A DNA stretch of 64,000 nt from Paenibacillus macerans (GTDB taxonomy: Bacteria > Bacillota > Bacilli > Paenibacillales > Paenibacillaceae): positions 62,001-126,000 of the forward strand of contig NZ_JAMBOE010000004.1 of assembly GCF_023715465.1 (NCBI RefSeq), read 5' to 3'. A program made the position numbers and the translations under genes. The notes beneath the pieces were generated by a model. That model had not been told where the DNA came from. It saw only the letters and a program-made list of their open reading frames with translations, and did not search any database. Of this stretch, positions 25,686 through 35,427 are shown piece after piece; position 1 is the stretch's first letter; every line of letters starts with the position of its first letter.

Positions 25686-27527
25686 TCACACATTGTAAAT
25701 CGCCGGCGTATCTTGCTCTTTCACCCATACCTGCATAAAGCCCGGTTTCCGGTTTTCCCAAGCATAATAAGGGATGAAGGTATAGCGAGCACCGGTCCGA
25801 TCTTGGCCGTAGATCAACGTCACGCCCCCCAATATATCATCCCGGTGTTCGGCGGAAAATGCCGTTTTTGCAGAAACGAAAAAATCATCGTACGTCAAAT
25901 CGCCGTTATCCTCCTGCTCCAAGCAGTAAACCAGCGGTCCCCGCTGAAAAGCGATCCGGCCGCGGTTCGCTTCGACCTCGGGCCGCGATCGCACGACCTG
26001 CACGGACATATCCAGCCGGTATTCGATCAAGTCGCCCGCGGTCCACTTTCGTTCAAGGACAAGGTACCCTTGATGAACTGTCACATCCGCAGATCTGACC
26101 TGTGTTCCGTTTACGGCCACCTGATAGCTCCTGCACCAGCCCGGTATCCGGAGCAACACAGGAAACTCCTCGTCTTTGCCGGGATGAACCGTCAAGCGAA
26201 TGCCGCCGTCCCAGGGATAGCCGGTCTCCATCTCCAGCTTCACGGGATTGCCGCTCTCCAGCGTAATTTCCGCATGGCCGCCCATAAATAAATTGCATGC
26301 CAGGCCGCGGTCCGTCACGGCATAAGCGTACCCGCCGACCGAAGGCAGGAACCGGGCCAAATTGGTCGGACAACAGGACGTATGGAACCACTCGACCCGG
26401 TGATGGTTCCCTTGTGAAGCAAGCGGATTCTCATAGAAAAACCGGTCTCCCGACAGGGAAATCCCCGACAGCACGCCATTATACATTGCTTTCTCCACCA
26501 CGTCGGCATATTTGGCATCGCCGTACAGCAGATTCATCCGGTGATTCCAGAATACCAGGGCGATCGCGGCACAGGTTTCGCAATACGCGCTTTCGTTCGG
26601 CAAGTCATAGTCCGTCGTAAATCCTTCATTGTGCCGCGATGGCCCGATGCCGCCGGTCACATACATATTGCGTTCCACCGTATGCGCCCACACGTGCTGC
26701 AGCGCCTCGGCATAGGAAGAATCGGCGGCGGCGCCTACCACGTCGGCCATCGCCGTGTACAAATACATCGCCCGAACCGCATGGCCGGTCACCCGCCGGA
26801 TCTCCCGAACGGGAACGTCATCCTGGCAATAAGCCTGTCCCCAATCCTCCTTCTCCCAAATCTCTCCGGCACCGTGCCCGTGCCCCCGCTCTTCCAGCAG
26901 CCACCGGGCCAGCTTCAGGTAACGCGCTTCGCCGGTCACCCGGTGCAGCTTGACCAGCGCCAGCTCGATTTCCTCATGGCCTTCGACCCAGTGGCGTTTC
27001 CCGGGCCCGAACAACCGGTCGTAATGATCGGCCAGGCGGCAGGCGACGTCCAGCAGCTTGAGTTTGCCTGTCGCTTCGTAGTAGGCAACGGCCGCTTCCA
27101 GCAAATGACCGCCGTTATACATCTCATGCTTCTCCATGTCGGTCCATTTTTTGTCCGGCGCCGTCAGTGTATAGTAAGTCGACAAATAACCGTCTTCCTC
27201 CTGCGCCGCAGCGATCAGATCGATAATGCGGTCGATCTCCGCTTCCAGCCGCTCATCGCGTACTATCATCAACGAGTAAGCAGCCCCTTCCAGCACCTTG
27301 TAAACATCGGAATCATCGTAATACATTCCCTGGTGTTCGCCGCTTTCCAAGCCGCCGGCTTTGGCGAAATTCGAAATCCGGCCCGTCGCTTCGCATTGGG
27401 CCAGGCAGGCCGGCAGCGTGACACGGCTCAGCGCCTCCAAGCGCGGTCCCCAGTAGCCATCCGCGAGACCTACCTGGTTAAAAGAAACGCTCCTCCAGCT
27501 CTGCATTTTCAGCTGATGTGGACTCAT
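25686..27527 (-). CDS. Glycoside hydrolase family 127 beta-L-arabinofuranosidase
   Basis: 613 residues, cytoplasmic, (alpha/alpha)6-barrel followed by beta-sandwich domains. The Zn-thiolate active site known from HypBA1 can be placed: E317 and C319 (YCETCA), C385 and C386 (HTSCCPTN), and the acid-base candidate E301 (HNEGF). GH127 enzymes use a cysteine nucleophile to release L-arabinofuranose. Start follows GGAGGG by 9 bases. Formerly DUF1680. Lies between the MalG-type permease and GH43. Confidence 0.93.
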   Translation of the reverse strand: MSPHQLKMQSWRSVSFNQVGLADGYWGPRLEALSRVTLPACLAQCEATGRISNFAKAGGLESGEHQGMYYDDSDVYKVLEGAAYSLMIVRDERLEAEIDRIIDLIAAAQEEDGYLSTYYTLTAPDKKWTDMEKHEMYNGGHLLEAAVAYYEATGKLKLLDVACRLADHYDRLFGPGKRHWVEGHEEIELALVKLHRVTGEARYLKLARWLLEERGHGHGAGEIWEKEDWGQAYCQDDVPVREIRRVTGHAVRAMYLYTAMADVVGAAADSSYAEALQHVWAHTVERNMYVTGGIGPSRHNEGFTTDYDLPNESAYCETCAAIALVFWNHRMNLLYGDAKYADVVEKAMYNGVLSGISLSGDRFFYENPLASQGNHHRVEWFHTSCCPTNLARFLPSVGGYAYAVTDRGLACNLFMGGHAEITLESGNPVKLEMETGYPWDGGIRLTVHPGKDEEFPVLLRIPGWCRSYQVAVNGTQVRSADVTVHQGYLVLERKWTAGDLIEYRLDMSVQVVRSRPEVEANRGRIAFQRGPLVYCLEQEDNGDLTYDDFFVSAKTAFSAEHRDDILGGVTLIYGQDRTGARYTFIPYYAWENRKPGFMQVWVKEQDTPAIYNV

Positions 27528-27557
27528 TGTACAGTTCCCTCCGTATCCTGCCCGGCA

Positions 27558-28388
27558 TTACCCTTTTAACCCGGTTAGCGTAATGCCCTCGAGGAAATAT
27601 TTTTGCCCGATCAGGAATACGACAACGCATGGCAGCACGACAGCGGCCGAGGCGGCCATCAGCAAATCCCATTGCGAGGTGTAGGCGCCCTGGAACATTT
27701 GCAGGCCAAGCGCCAGCGTGAATTTCTCGTTGGATTTCAAATAGATCAATGGACCGAAAAAGTCGTTCCAAGCCGCCAGAAACGTGAACAGGGACACCAC
27801 GATAACCGCGGAGCGGCTGAGCGGAAATATGATCCGGACAAAAATCTGAAAATAACCTGCGCCGTCCACCACCGCCGCCTCGTCAAAATCGCGCGGAATC
27901 GTCATGTAAAATTGCCGAAGCAAAAAGATATTAAAAATCCCGCCCCCAAAAAATGCCGGCAAAATGAGGGGCAGGTACGTATCGTAGAACCCCAACGTTC
28001 TCCACCCCAGGAAGGTTGGGATCAAGGTGACTGCGCCCGGCAGCATCATGGCCGACAACAGGATCCCGAAGACCATGTTGCGGCCCTTCCACGAAATGCG
28101 GGAAAATCCGAAGGCCGCGACCGAACTGCTAAGCACGGTGCCTGCGACGGAGAACAGGACGATAATGACCGTATTCAGAAAAAAACGATCAAAAGGCAAT
28201 ATCGTCAGCGCCCGCACGAAATTGTCCCATTTGACCGGATGCGGGATCCACACCGGCGGCATAACGAAGATTTGCGCCAAATCCATCAAGGAGCTGCGAA
28301 CCATCCAGACGAACGGGATCAGGAACATCGCCGAAATCAGGGACAAAGCCGCATAAGCCAAGCATTTCTTAAGCCTCGAGGTTCTCAT
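27558..28388 (-). CDS. MalG-type sugar ABC permease
   Basis: 276 residues, six membrane helices. The EAA loop that contacts the ATPase reads EAAVVDGAGYFQIFVRIIFP at about 190. Carbohydrate ABC transporter (CUT1) type. It overlaps the MalF-type gene by four bases and follows GGGGAGGAG. No ATPase is encoded here, as usual for CUT1 systems in Bacilli that share MsmX. Confidence 0.92.
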   Translation of the reverse strand: MRTSRLKKCLAYAALSLISAMFLIPFVWMVRSSLMDLAQIFVMPPVWIPHPVKWDNFVRALTILPFDRFFLNTVIIVLFSVAGTVLSSSVAAFGFSRISWKGRNMVFGILLSAMMLPGAVTLIPTFLGWRTLGFYDTYLPLILPAFFGGGIFNIFLLRQFYMTIPRDFDEAAVVDGAGYFQIFVRIIFPLSRSAVIVVSLFTFLAAWNDFFGPLIYLKSNEKFTLALGLQMFQGAYTSQWDLLMAASAAVVLPCVVVFLIGQKYFLEGITLTGLKG

Positions 28389-29332
28389 GAACGCTCCTCC
28401 CCTTCATAATACACCCAGGACTTGGCCGTCCGGAACACAAATAGCGTAAACACCATGATGATCACGAACATGATCCACGCCAGCGCGGAAGCGTATCCCA
28501 TTTCCGTATCCCGAAACGCCGTGCGCCATAAATAAAAGATGTAGAACAAGCTGGCGTTGTTCGGGCCGCCCTGGGTAAGAATATACGCCTCGTTAAATAC
28601 CTGGAAAGAACCGATGATCGCCATGACCGTATTGAAAAAAATCGTCGGACTGACGAGGGGAATCGTAATATGGCGCAGTTTATGCCACCAGCCTCCTCCA
28701 TCGACATCGATCGCCTCATAATACTGGTCCGGAATCCCGCTTAACCCGGCCAGGAAAATCACAACCGTGCCGCCGATGCCCCACATCGTAGTCAGCACCA
28801 CGGAAGGGATGACGCTGCTTTCGGCATATAGCCAAGAACTCGTCGGCAGGTGAAGCGCGCTCAGCAGCTGATTGATAAGTCCAAGATCGGGATTCAGCAG
28901 CCACATCCAGATCATCGCTGTGGCCACCGCAGGTACGATGCTCGGCAAATACACGATCGTCCGGAAGATCGAGCGGCCCTTTACGTTCATGTTGAGCAGC
29001 AGCGCAATGCCCAGTGATACCAAAATGGTCGCCGGAACCTTCAGGAAAACGAAATAGAACGTGACCCCCAGCGATTTGGCAAACAGTTCGTCACCACCGG
29101 ACAATAAGCGGGCATAATGCTCGAATCCGACCCAACCGGCCACCTCTTTAAAGACGCTGTAATCGGTCAAACTCAAGAAAAAGCTGGCGATCATCGGCCC
29201 CGCCGTAAAAATCATAAATCCCAGCGTGGCCGGCAGCGTGAACAACAGTCCGTACAACAAAGCTTTCCGTTCCTTGGAACGAATCGCAGGGCTTGGGGCG
29301 GGTTGCGTTTGCAAGCGGATGTCGGTTGTCAT
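28385..29332 (-). CDS. MalF-type sugar ABC permease
   Basis: 315 residues, six membrane helices, EAA loop EAIDVDGGGWWHKLRHITIP. Start at 29332 is five bases after AAGGAGG; a longer frame from 29365 lacks a ribosome site. Pairs with the following MalG-type permease to form the channel of the arabino-oligosaccharide importer. Confidence 0.92.
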   Translation of the reverse strand: MTTDIRLQTQPAPSPAIRSKERKALLYGLLFTLPATLGFMIFTAGPMIASFFLSLTDYSVFKEVAGWVGFEHYARLLSGGDELFAKSLGVTFYFVFLKVPATILVSLGIALLLNMNVKGRSIFRTIVYLPSIVPAVATAMIWMWLLNPDLGLINQLLSALHLPTSSWLYAESSVIPSVVLTTMWGIGGTVVIFLAGLSGIPDQYYEAIDVDGGGWWHKLRHITIPLVSPTIFFNTVMAIIGSFQVFNEAYILTQGGPNNASLFYIFYLWRTAFRDTEMGYASALAWIMFVIIMVFTLFVFRTAKSWVYYEGEERS

Positions 29333-29357
29333 GTGGTCCTCCTTGGTTGACCTTTGA

Positions 29358-30776
29358 TTACTCAATGTCGCGGCGTCCTTGTACCTGCGCCTGCGCCTTG
29401 ACTGCGACCGAGTCCATCGCTTCCTGAGCAGTCAGTTCGCCAAGCCACAGCTTATCCAAAGCCGGAGTGACCGCATCCATAATTTTGTTGAAGTTCTTTA
29501 CATAACCGGTCGGCGATTGATGGCTGTAATTCAGCATCATGTCGATCACCGCATCCTTATAACCGGGCGTGCGTCCCTTCGAATCGGCCGTCCATTTGCC
29601 GATCAGGTCCGGCTGCACGTACCAGTCTTTGAGAGCAGGCATCCACAGCCCCTGGTGGTTCAGTTCCAGCGACCCTTCCGGATCAAGCAGCGCTTTGACC
29701 AGTTCCCAAGCTTCCTCCGGATGTTCGGTCGATTCGAAAATCGAAAACATGGCGCATACGACGGTCGTCACCGGTTGCTTGAAGACCGGCAGCGGGGCCA
29801 CGTCGTAATTAACCCCCGTTTTGCTCAGGTCGAAGTTCGCCCACTGCCCGTCGATCACCATCGCTACCTTTTTAGTTTGCAAGGCCACGTTGGTGCTCGG
29901 CACATTTTTGGCTTGCACCGGCGACGGCGCAACGTGATGGACGTTGATCAGATCGGCGACCTTTTGCAGCGCCTCCACCGCTTCCGGCCGATTCAGACCA
30001 AACGTCTTACCGTCTTCGGAGACAAAGTCGCCGCCGTTGCTGAAGACGAAATTGGACCAGGCGCCCCACCAGCCGTTGGCGCCGCTCACGCCAAACTGCT
30101 TGATTTTTTTCGGGTTGAAATCGCTCTCCGTGGCGTTGTTGCCGTTTTCGTCCAAAGTCAGCCGCTTGGCGGCATCGACGAATTCCTCCCAGCTCCAGGC
30201 TTCCGACGCTTTGGACGGAGGCGGTTCGACGCCCGCTTCCTTGAACAGGTCGACATTATAATACAACGAAAACGTCTCCGGGCCGGGTCCGATGCCGATC
30301 ATATTGCCCAGTTCGGAATAATAGGAAATGTTGGGCACCAGCCGGTCGGGGCCAAACTGACCGTCCGCGTCCAGAAGCGGCTGCAGGTTCAGAAACTTGT
30401 TCTCCTCGGCCAGCGGAAAGGCGATCGAAGCCGACTCCATCATCGCCACGTCCGGCTCCTCGTTCCCGGCCACCATCGTCGTTAATTTGGCATCGTAATC
30501 CGACGGTATGTTCTCCAGCTTGACATTGATATGGGGATGCGTGACTCGTAGGCGATCAACCGCCTTTTGGTAAGCTTCCACCTCGCCGGGGCTGCCCCAA
30601 AACGTCAACCTTAACGTTACGGGTTCCTTCGAACCGGAATCCGGGGACGCCGAGCTTTCCGCGCCTGCGTTCGCGCCGGTATCCCCCCCGCTTCCACCGG
30701 AGCAGGCGGACAACAAACCGGCCATCATCAACAAAAGGACCAATAGAACGGGTAGTGATTTCCTTTTCAGCTTCAT
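29358..30776 (-). CDS. Extracellular sugar-binding lipoprotein (ABC family 1)
   Basis: 472 residues. Signal peptide with lipobox GLLSAC; acylated Cys at 25, then a Gly/Ser/Ala linker. The mature part is a CUT1 binding protein (VTLRLTFWGSPGEVEAYQKA at the N-terminus, PEEAWELVKALLDPEGSLEL near the C-terminus). It captures the sugar for the two permeases downstream. Start follows GAGAGGGG. Likely induced through the YesM/YesN pair encoded just upstream (inference from gene order). Confidence 0.92.
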   Translation of the reverse strand: MKLKRKSLPVLLVLLLMMAGLLSACSGGSGGDTGANAGAESSASPDSGSKEPVTLRLTFWGSPGEVEAYQKAVDRLRVTHPHINVKLENIPSDYDAKLTTMVAGNEEPDVAMMESASIAFPLAEENKFLNLQPLLDADGQFGPDRLVPNISYYSELGNMIGIGPGPETFSLYYNVDLFKEAGVEPPPSKASEAWSWEEFVDAAKRLTLDENGNNATESDFNPKKIKQFGVSGANGWWGAWSNFVFSNGGDFVSEDGKTFGLNRPEAVEALQKVADLINVHHVAPSPVQAKNVPSTNVALQTKKVAMVIDGQWANFDLSKTGVNYDVAPLPVFKQPVTTVVCAMFSIFESTEHPEEAWELVKALLDPEGSLELNHQGLWMPALKDWYVQPDLIGKWTADSKGRTPGYKDAVIDMMLNYSHQSPTGYVKNFNKIMDAVTPALDKLWLGELTAQEAMDSVAVKAQAQVQGRRDIE

Positions 30777-30891
30777 TCTTCATAACCCCTCTCATTCTCG
30801 CCTCGATCGATTCATAGCTGCAGTATATGATGCCTCAACTATATCAGCATGAAGGCGCTCACAAAATCGGATTATTCTTAGGTTTGGTGGA

Positions 30892-32673
30892 CTATTCTTC
30901 GACGATGCCCGGCAAACGGATCGTTACCGTGGTCCCGATTCCGGGCGATGAGGCAATCGATAAGCCGTATTGCTCCCCATGCCGGAGCCTGATGCGGGAG
31001 ATCATGGTTTTGATCCCGACCGTCGCAGTCTCGCCTGCCACGATCCTTGCCAGTTCCTCCTCTTCGATACCGCAGCCGTTATCCGTTATGCGAAACAGCC
31101 TGCTGCCGTTTTCCAGGCTGCCGACAATCGTGATGCGGCCGCCCTCCTCCAACTGGTTAAAACCGTGGATAAGCGCGTTTTCCACAAACGGCTGAAACAG
31201 CAGCTTCGGTACTTTGAAGCGGTACAGCTCGGGATCGATGTCGTACATCACCTCAAACTTTCCCTCGAACCGGACGGACATTATATAGAAATAATTTTTC
31301 ATCCATTCGATTTCTCCCGAAAGCTCTACGGCGTCCCAATCTTTGCGGGTGGTATAGTGCAGCATGCTGGACAAGCAAACGAGCATCCTGCTCAATTCCT
31401 TCTGGCCGTTTTCGATCGCCACCCAGTTCATGATGTTTAAGGTGTTGTACAGAAAATGGGGATTCATCTGCAGGTTTAACGCCTGTATTTCCGCTTGCTG
31501 CTCCTTCAGCTTGATTTCGTAGTTTTCCGTAACCAGCTTCTGAATGCGGCTGTTCATATTGTTGAATTTCCGGATCAGGACTCCCAGCTCGTCGTTGGCC
31601 GCCGGTTCGATCTGCATATGGAAGTCTCCTTCGCCGACAAACCGCATGGCCACGAGCACTTTCTTGATCGGCCCGGTAATCCTGCCGACGACAAGGAAAG
31701 CCAGCGTAATGGCGACCGCTCCCAGCACGATGGCCAGCGTCAAGGTGGATAACAGGATCGTCGGCACGATTTCCCGGACCAGTACGGCCTCCGGAATGAC
31801 AACGACGGACAACCAGCCGGTGATTTCCGAACGATCGAAGCAGACGATCATATTCTGGCCGTTCAGCGTGATCCGCTGCGTCCCGGTTCCGCTGGCCAGC
31901 AGCGGGCGGGCCCAGTCTTCGGTGAAGCGAGCGGTCACCTGCTCTGCGTCGGAATGCGCTACAATATTTCCGTCTGGAGTCATCACCATGTACTCCGACT
32001 TCTCCGGAATGCTGCGTTCAAACAAAGTGCGGAACAAATCGGCCTTCAGGCTGATCGCCAGCACCGGACGCTCTACTTCGGGATCCAGATTTTTCATCGA
32101 AGTGTTGTCCAAGTGGGAGAAATTAAGCAGCCGGGTGGCCGTGAATAAGTAACGGTAATCGTAATTTTCCGCATCCGACAGCCACGGTTGTTCAAACATC
32201 TCGACAAAATCATAGGTCGGATACCAGACCATTCTGCCTCCGGCCTGTTTGGCCGCCCGATAAATTTTCGTCCGGGTCGGATCTCCTTGCGGCATATTTC
32301 GTTGCGGACCGAAGGTATAGTAAGTCGTCCAGATTTGATACGTATACAAATCTTCGTTTTGGGCGAAATGCCGCCCGAGTATAAGCGATATTTTGCGGTC
32401 GGCCATCAGCAGTTCCTCCTGCTTGCCGGAATCCAGCCGGTTGAAAATATCCAGCAGCTCCTTGTCGGCAAACAACGTCACGCTGTCATTCTCGATCTGT
32501 TTCAGCTTTCCATCCAACACCTCGTTGTTTTTCTTAACGATCTCGTAGACGTTATCCTGCGCCTGCTTCGTAACGACCTGCAGGCCGGTCCTGTAGAATA
32601 AAATGCCGATGATAATGAGCGGCAGCAAAATGAGGATCAGGTAGCTGGTCAACAACCGGGTTCTCAGCTTCAT
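30892..32673 (-). CDS. YesM-type sensor histidine kinase
   Basis: 593 residues. One N-terminal helix (LLTSYLILILLPLIIIGILF), an extracytoplasmic sensor (about 30-290, Cache-like), a second helix (about 292-315, TILLSTLTLAIVLGAVAITL), HAMP, then a His_kinase domain with the phospho-acceptor in NPHFLYNTLNIMNW and an HATPase with ITDNGCGIEEEEL. The signal is probably the sugar or its binding protein. It overlaps the response regulator gene by four bases, and precedes the binding-protein gene by 115 bases. Confidence 0.93.
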   Translation of the reverse strand: MKLRTRLLTSYLILILLPLIIIGILFYRTGLQVVTKQAQDNVYEIVKKNNEVLDGKLKQIENDSVTLFADKELLDIFNRLDSGKQEELLMADRKISLILGRHFAQNEDLYTYQIWTTYYTFGPQRNMPQGDPTRTKIYRAAKQAGGRMVWYPTYDFVEMFEQPWLSDAENYDYRYLFTATRLLNFSHLDNTSMKNLDPEVERPVLAISLKADLFRTLFERSIPEKSEYMVMTPDGNIVAHSDAEQVTARFTEDWARPLLASGTGTQRITLNGQNMIVCFDRSEITGWLSVVVIPEAVLVREIVPTILLSTLTLAIVLGAVAITLAFLVVGRITGPIKKVLVAMRFVGEGDFHMQIEPAANDELGVLIRKFNNMNSRIQKLVTENYEIKLKEQQAEIQALNLQMNPHFLYNTLNIMNWVAIENGQKELSRMLVCLSSMLHYTTRKDWDAVELSGEIEWMKNYFYIMSVRFEGKFEVMYDIDPELYRFKVPKLLFQPFVENALIHGFNQLEEGGRITIVGSLENGSRLFRITDNGCGIEEEELARIVAGETATVGIKTMISRIRLRHGEQYGLSIASSPGIGTTVTIRLPGIVEE

Positions 32674-34244
32674 TGGCGAAGGTTCTCCAGTGATTTATGG
32701 CGGTAAGCCTCCGGGGAAACCCCCACGGTTCTTTTAAAAATGCGGCTAAAATATTTGGTATCCCGGTACCCGCTTTGTTCGGCGACATCATAAATTTTCA
32801 ACGTGCATGCCGGGTCGGACAGCAGCTCTTTGGCCCGGGTAATCCGCGTATCCGTCAAGTATTCGGAGAAAGTCCGGCCGGTGTGGCTCTTAAACATGGT
32901 GCTGAAATAAGACGGGTTGAAATAAAACTGCTCCGCCACATTTTCGAGCGTCAAGTCCTCCATGTAACGGCTCCGTATGATCCGGATGCAGGCTTCCGCG
33001 ACATACTCGCCCCTTCCCCGCTTTTTTCCTTGCAGCACACGATGTACTTCGAGCAGCCTGGCCTCCAATATGGACAGGAGCGCATAGTACGTCTCACACG
33101 CGGGGATTTCCTTGGTTGCCGCTTCACTCAAACGCCCGGAGGTATCCCGGTCCAGCAGCTCCCGGCAGCGGCTCTTCAGCAGCATTAGAGTTAAGGCGGC
33201 ACTGTCTTTCACAACGGCCGGTTCGGTCCACCCCTCGCCCGCCAGCCGGTCGAAAGCGGAGCGGCAAAGAACGAGCGCATGCTTGGCCTGCTGACCGCAA
33301 AGGGCCGCATACAATCGCTCATGATCCAGCTCAAACGGACTAACGGCGCCCGTGGCCCGTTCCTCCGGAATAACGATCCCGTTCCATTTGTCATAAAACG
33401 CAAATCGCAAAGCCGCAAGCGACGCTCGGTAAGAAGAAGGCCCTTCATTCAGCAAACGCTTACAAAAATGGCCGGCGGCATGCTCCAAACGGCCTCCCGC
33501 ATATCGGAAGTGATGGGACAGCTTTTCCAGCGCGAGCCTGGCTTCGCTTTTTTGTGCATGGATCGTTTCCGTTCCCCCGCATCGGATGATCGTCACCGCA
33601 ATGATCCGTTCTTCCCCCGCCTCTTTGACGATAAATGACCGGGCCAGGCCAAATGCCGACCATGCGTCCTGCAAATCGTCACATAATCTCTTCTCGTCCT
33701 CCCGGCTTGGAACATGGTCCTCGGGCAAATATTCGGTAACGGCAACCAGCCCGGACTGATCGGCCATTTCAGCCACTTCTGCATCGCTATTTCGGAATAT
33801 CTCCGGTTCAAGGGTGCCCTTGAGCCAGTCCATCAGGATTTGCTCTTTTTCTGTCTCCGTATCCTTTCGGGTTTCCAGTGCCATTTGCGCCTCAAGTCTT
33901 AGCAGTACCTCTTCCACCTTGTCGGTATCCACCGGCTTCAGCAAATAATCATTTGCCCCATGGCGAAGCGCGGTTTGCGCGTATTCGAACAAATTATAAG
34001 CTGATAAAATGATCACTTTGGGCCGCTTGGCGATATCGCTCAAGTTCTCAAGAAAGGCAAGCCCGTCCATCCCCGGCATCCGTATGTCCGTCAGGACAAT
34101 ATCGGTCTCCTGCAACCGAATCGCCTCCAGCGCCTCCAACCCGTTTTTGGCTACAGCCACCTCATAATCGGGGCGAATCGAGCGAAGTAAATGAAACATG
34201 CCCCTCCGATGTCTGGCTTCATCATCCACAACCAGTATTCTCAT
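32670..34244 (-). CDS. YesN-type response regulator with AraC DNA-binding domain
   Basis: 524 residues. N-terminal receiver with phospho-acceptor D53 (IVLTDIRMPGMDG) and Lys in VIILSAYN-type context; a middle domain of about 270 residues; C-terminal AraC helix-turn-helix pair (LTLENVAEQFYFNPSYFSTM, then IYDVAEQSGYRDTKYFSRIF). With the kinase next to it, it should activate the arabino-oligosaccharide operon. Start follows GGGAGGGATAAC. Confidence 0.93.
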   Translation of the reverse strand: MRILVVDDEARHRRGMFHLLRSIRPDYEVAVAKNGLEALEAIRLQETDIVLTDIRMPGMDGLAFLENLSDIAKRPKVIILSAYNLFEYAQTALRHGANDYLLKPVDTDKVEEVLLRLEAQMALETRKDTETEKEQILMDWLKGTLEPEIFRNSDAEVAEMADQSGLVAVTEYLPEDHVPSREDEKRLCDDLQDAWSAFGLARSFIVKEAGEERIIAVTIIRCGGTETIHAQKSEARLALEKLSHHFRYAGGRLEHAAGHFCKRLLNEGPSSYRASLAALRFAFYDKWNGIVIPEERATGAVSPFELDHERLYAALCGQQAKHALVLCRSAFDRLAGEGWTEPAVVKDSAALTLMLLKSRCRELLDRDTSGRLSEAATKEIPACETYYALLSILEARLLEVHRVLQGKKRGRGEYVAEACIRIIRSRYMEDLTLENVAEQFYFNPSYFSTMFKSHTGRTFSEYLTDTRITRAKELLSDPACTLKIYDVAEQSGYRDTKYFSRIFKRTVGVSPEAYRHKSLENLRQ

Positions 34245-34367
34245 GTTATCCCTCCCGGTTAAGCCGATGAATTGCGTCTGACCTTTTTAGGTAACTTACA
34301 CTCATTATAGAAAAAAATAGCGCCGGTTCTATAGAAACAATCATTGGTTTTGGTGGATTTATTTTAG

Positions 34368-34403
34368 CAAAAAAAGAACTCCCCGTTAACTACCGGGAAG
34401 CTC
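34368..34403 (-). terminator. Intrinsic terminator after the anti-sigma gene
   Basis: On the minus strand GAGCTTCCCG pairs with CGGGGAGTTC (two G-U pairs) and seven T follow. Confidence 0.85.
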
Positions 34404-34410
34404 CTGGGGC

Positions 34411-35421
34411 CTAATATTTTTCGGCAATCGCCCCCAGCACGGCCGCTCTTACGTAAGTCTGTCCCCGCAGGCTTTGCAGTTCCTCTGCTGTGCCGGTGAC
34501 AACAGCACCAAGTATACGCACATCATTTTTATCCGGTTCATTTTTGTCCTTTTTGAGATAGCTATAGATGCGTTCGTATTCCTTGGCGTAACGGCCTCCT
34601 TGTGCTATGCCAAGTTGCAGATTTTGCAGAAACACACCGGCCTCGGCTTGATCCCAATCGGGCCGTACGCCAAAACCATAAACATTGTAAGTTTTCGTCA
34701 TTGGGAGCGGATAGCTGGTTTCGCCCCGTTCATCTTTAAACGGCTTGAAATTAAAGGTTTGCCGATTATTATAAGTGTCGACCCAATACCACATCTGCGT
34801 CACTTCCGCAGGCAGCATGGCACGCACCTCGTCAAAGGAGTAATCCTTGTCAAAGGAAATGGCCATTTCCGCCACCTTATTCGTTCCTATGTTCCCAACA
34901 ATTTCGAGGTCGTTTAATATTTTCCCGTTATAATCCACGCCGGGCACATAAAACATCAGTTCTCGTTGTCCGTTAAAATCGTTGTACTGACGGTAATACA
35001 TGAAACTCTGCGCTTCCATTCTAGAGTCGACCACAGTCAAGTTCCCCCCGCCTCCGCCCAATCCCGTAAATTTTGGAAATCCGGGCACCTTATATTCTGT
35101 CACACGGTTTCCCCAAGGGATGGGCACGCCTTCCACGATTTTGTAGCTTGAAATTTCAAGCGCGCCCGATAAAAATCCCCGTTGATCGGAATAGCCCGAC
35201 TCGTATTCATTAGGGCTCGTCAGCGACATATGCAGCCATTCCTCTTTCAGCGCTTTGTCTGACGCCCGGTAGGTTAATTGAAGCGCGCCAAACTGTACTA
35301 GGAAGATTGCCATGATACTCGCAATGAGCGAAATGAGGATGTTTCGAATCAAAGTTTTCCGCTTGGCCTTTTTAATTACCTTACCTAATTGCTTGTCGTC
35401 TTCTTCCCATGGATTCTTCAT
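34411..35421 (-). CDS. Anti-sigma factor with Sigma_reg_N/Sigma_reg_C-like domains
   Basis: 336 residues. A short cytoplasmic N-terminus (KNPWEEDDKQLGKVIKKAKR) that should bind the sigma factor, one membrane helix (about 25-50, ILISLIASIMAIFLVQFGAL) and a large outer domain. The build matches the Sigma_reg_N plus Sigma_reg_C family of Bacilli. Its start lies 6 bases past the sigma stop, so the two are co-translated. It probably holds the sigma factor inactive until an envelope signal arrives; the signal is unknown. Confidence 0.85.
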   Translation of the reverse strand: MKNPWEEDDKQLGKVIKKAKRKTLIRNILISLIASIMAIFLVQFGALQLTYRASDKALKEEWLHMSLTSPNEYESGYSDQRGFLSGALEISSYKIVEGVPIPWGNRVTEYKVPGFPKFTGLGGGGGNLTVVDSRMEAQSFMYYRQYNDFNGQRELMFYVPGVDYNGKILNDLEIVGNIGTNKVAEMAISFDKDYSFDEVRAMLPAEVTQMWYWVDTYNNRQTFNFKPFKDERGETSYPLPMTKTYNVYGFGVRPDWDQAEAGVFLQNLQLGIAQGGRYAKEYERIYSYLKKDKNEPDKNDVRILGAVVTGTAEELQSLRGQTYVRAAVLGAIAEKY

Positions 35422-35427
35422 TTTTGT

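Noticed and set aside
26541..27569. 342-residue plus-strand frame
   Set aside because: Antisense to the GH127 gene with complete active site.
29379..30485. 368-residue plus-strand frame
   Set aside because: Antisense to the binding lipoprotein; no ribosome site.
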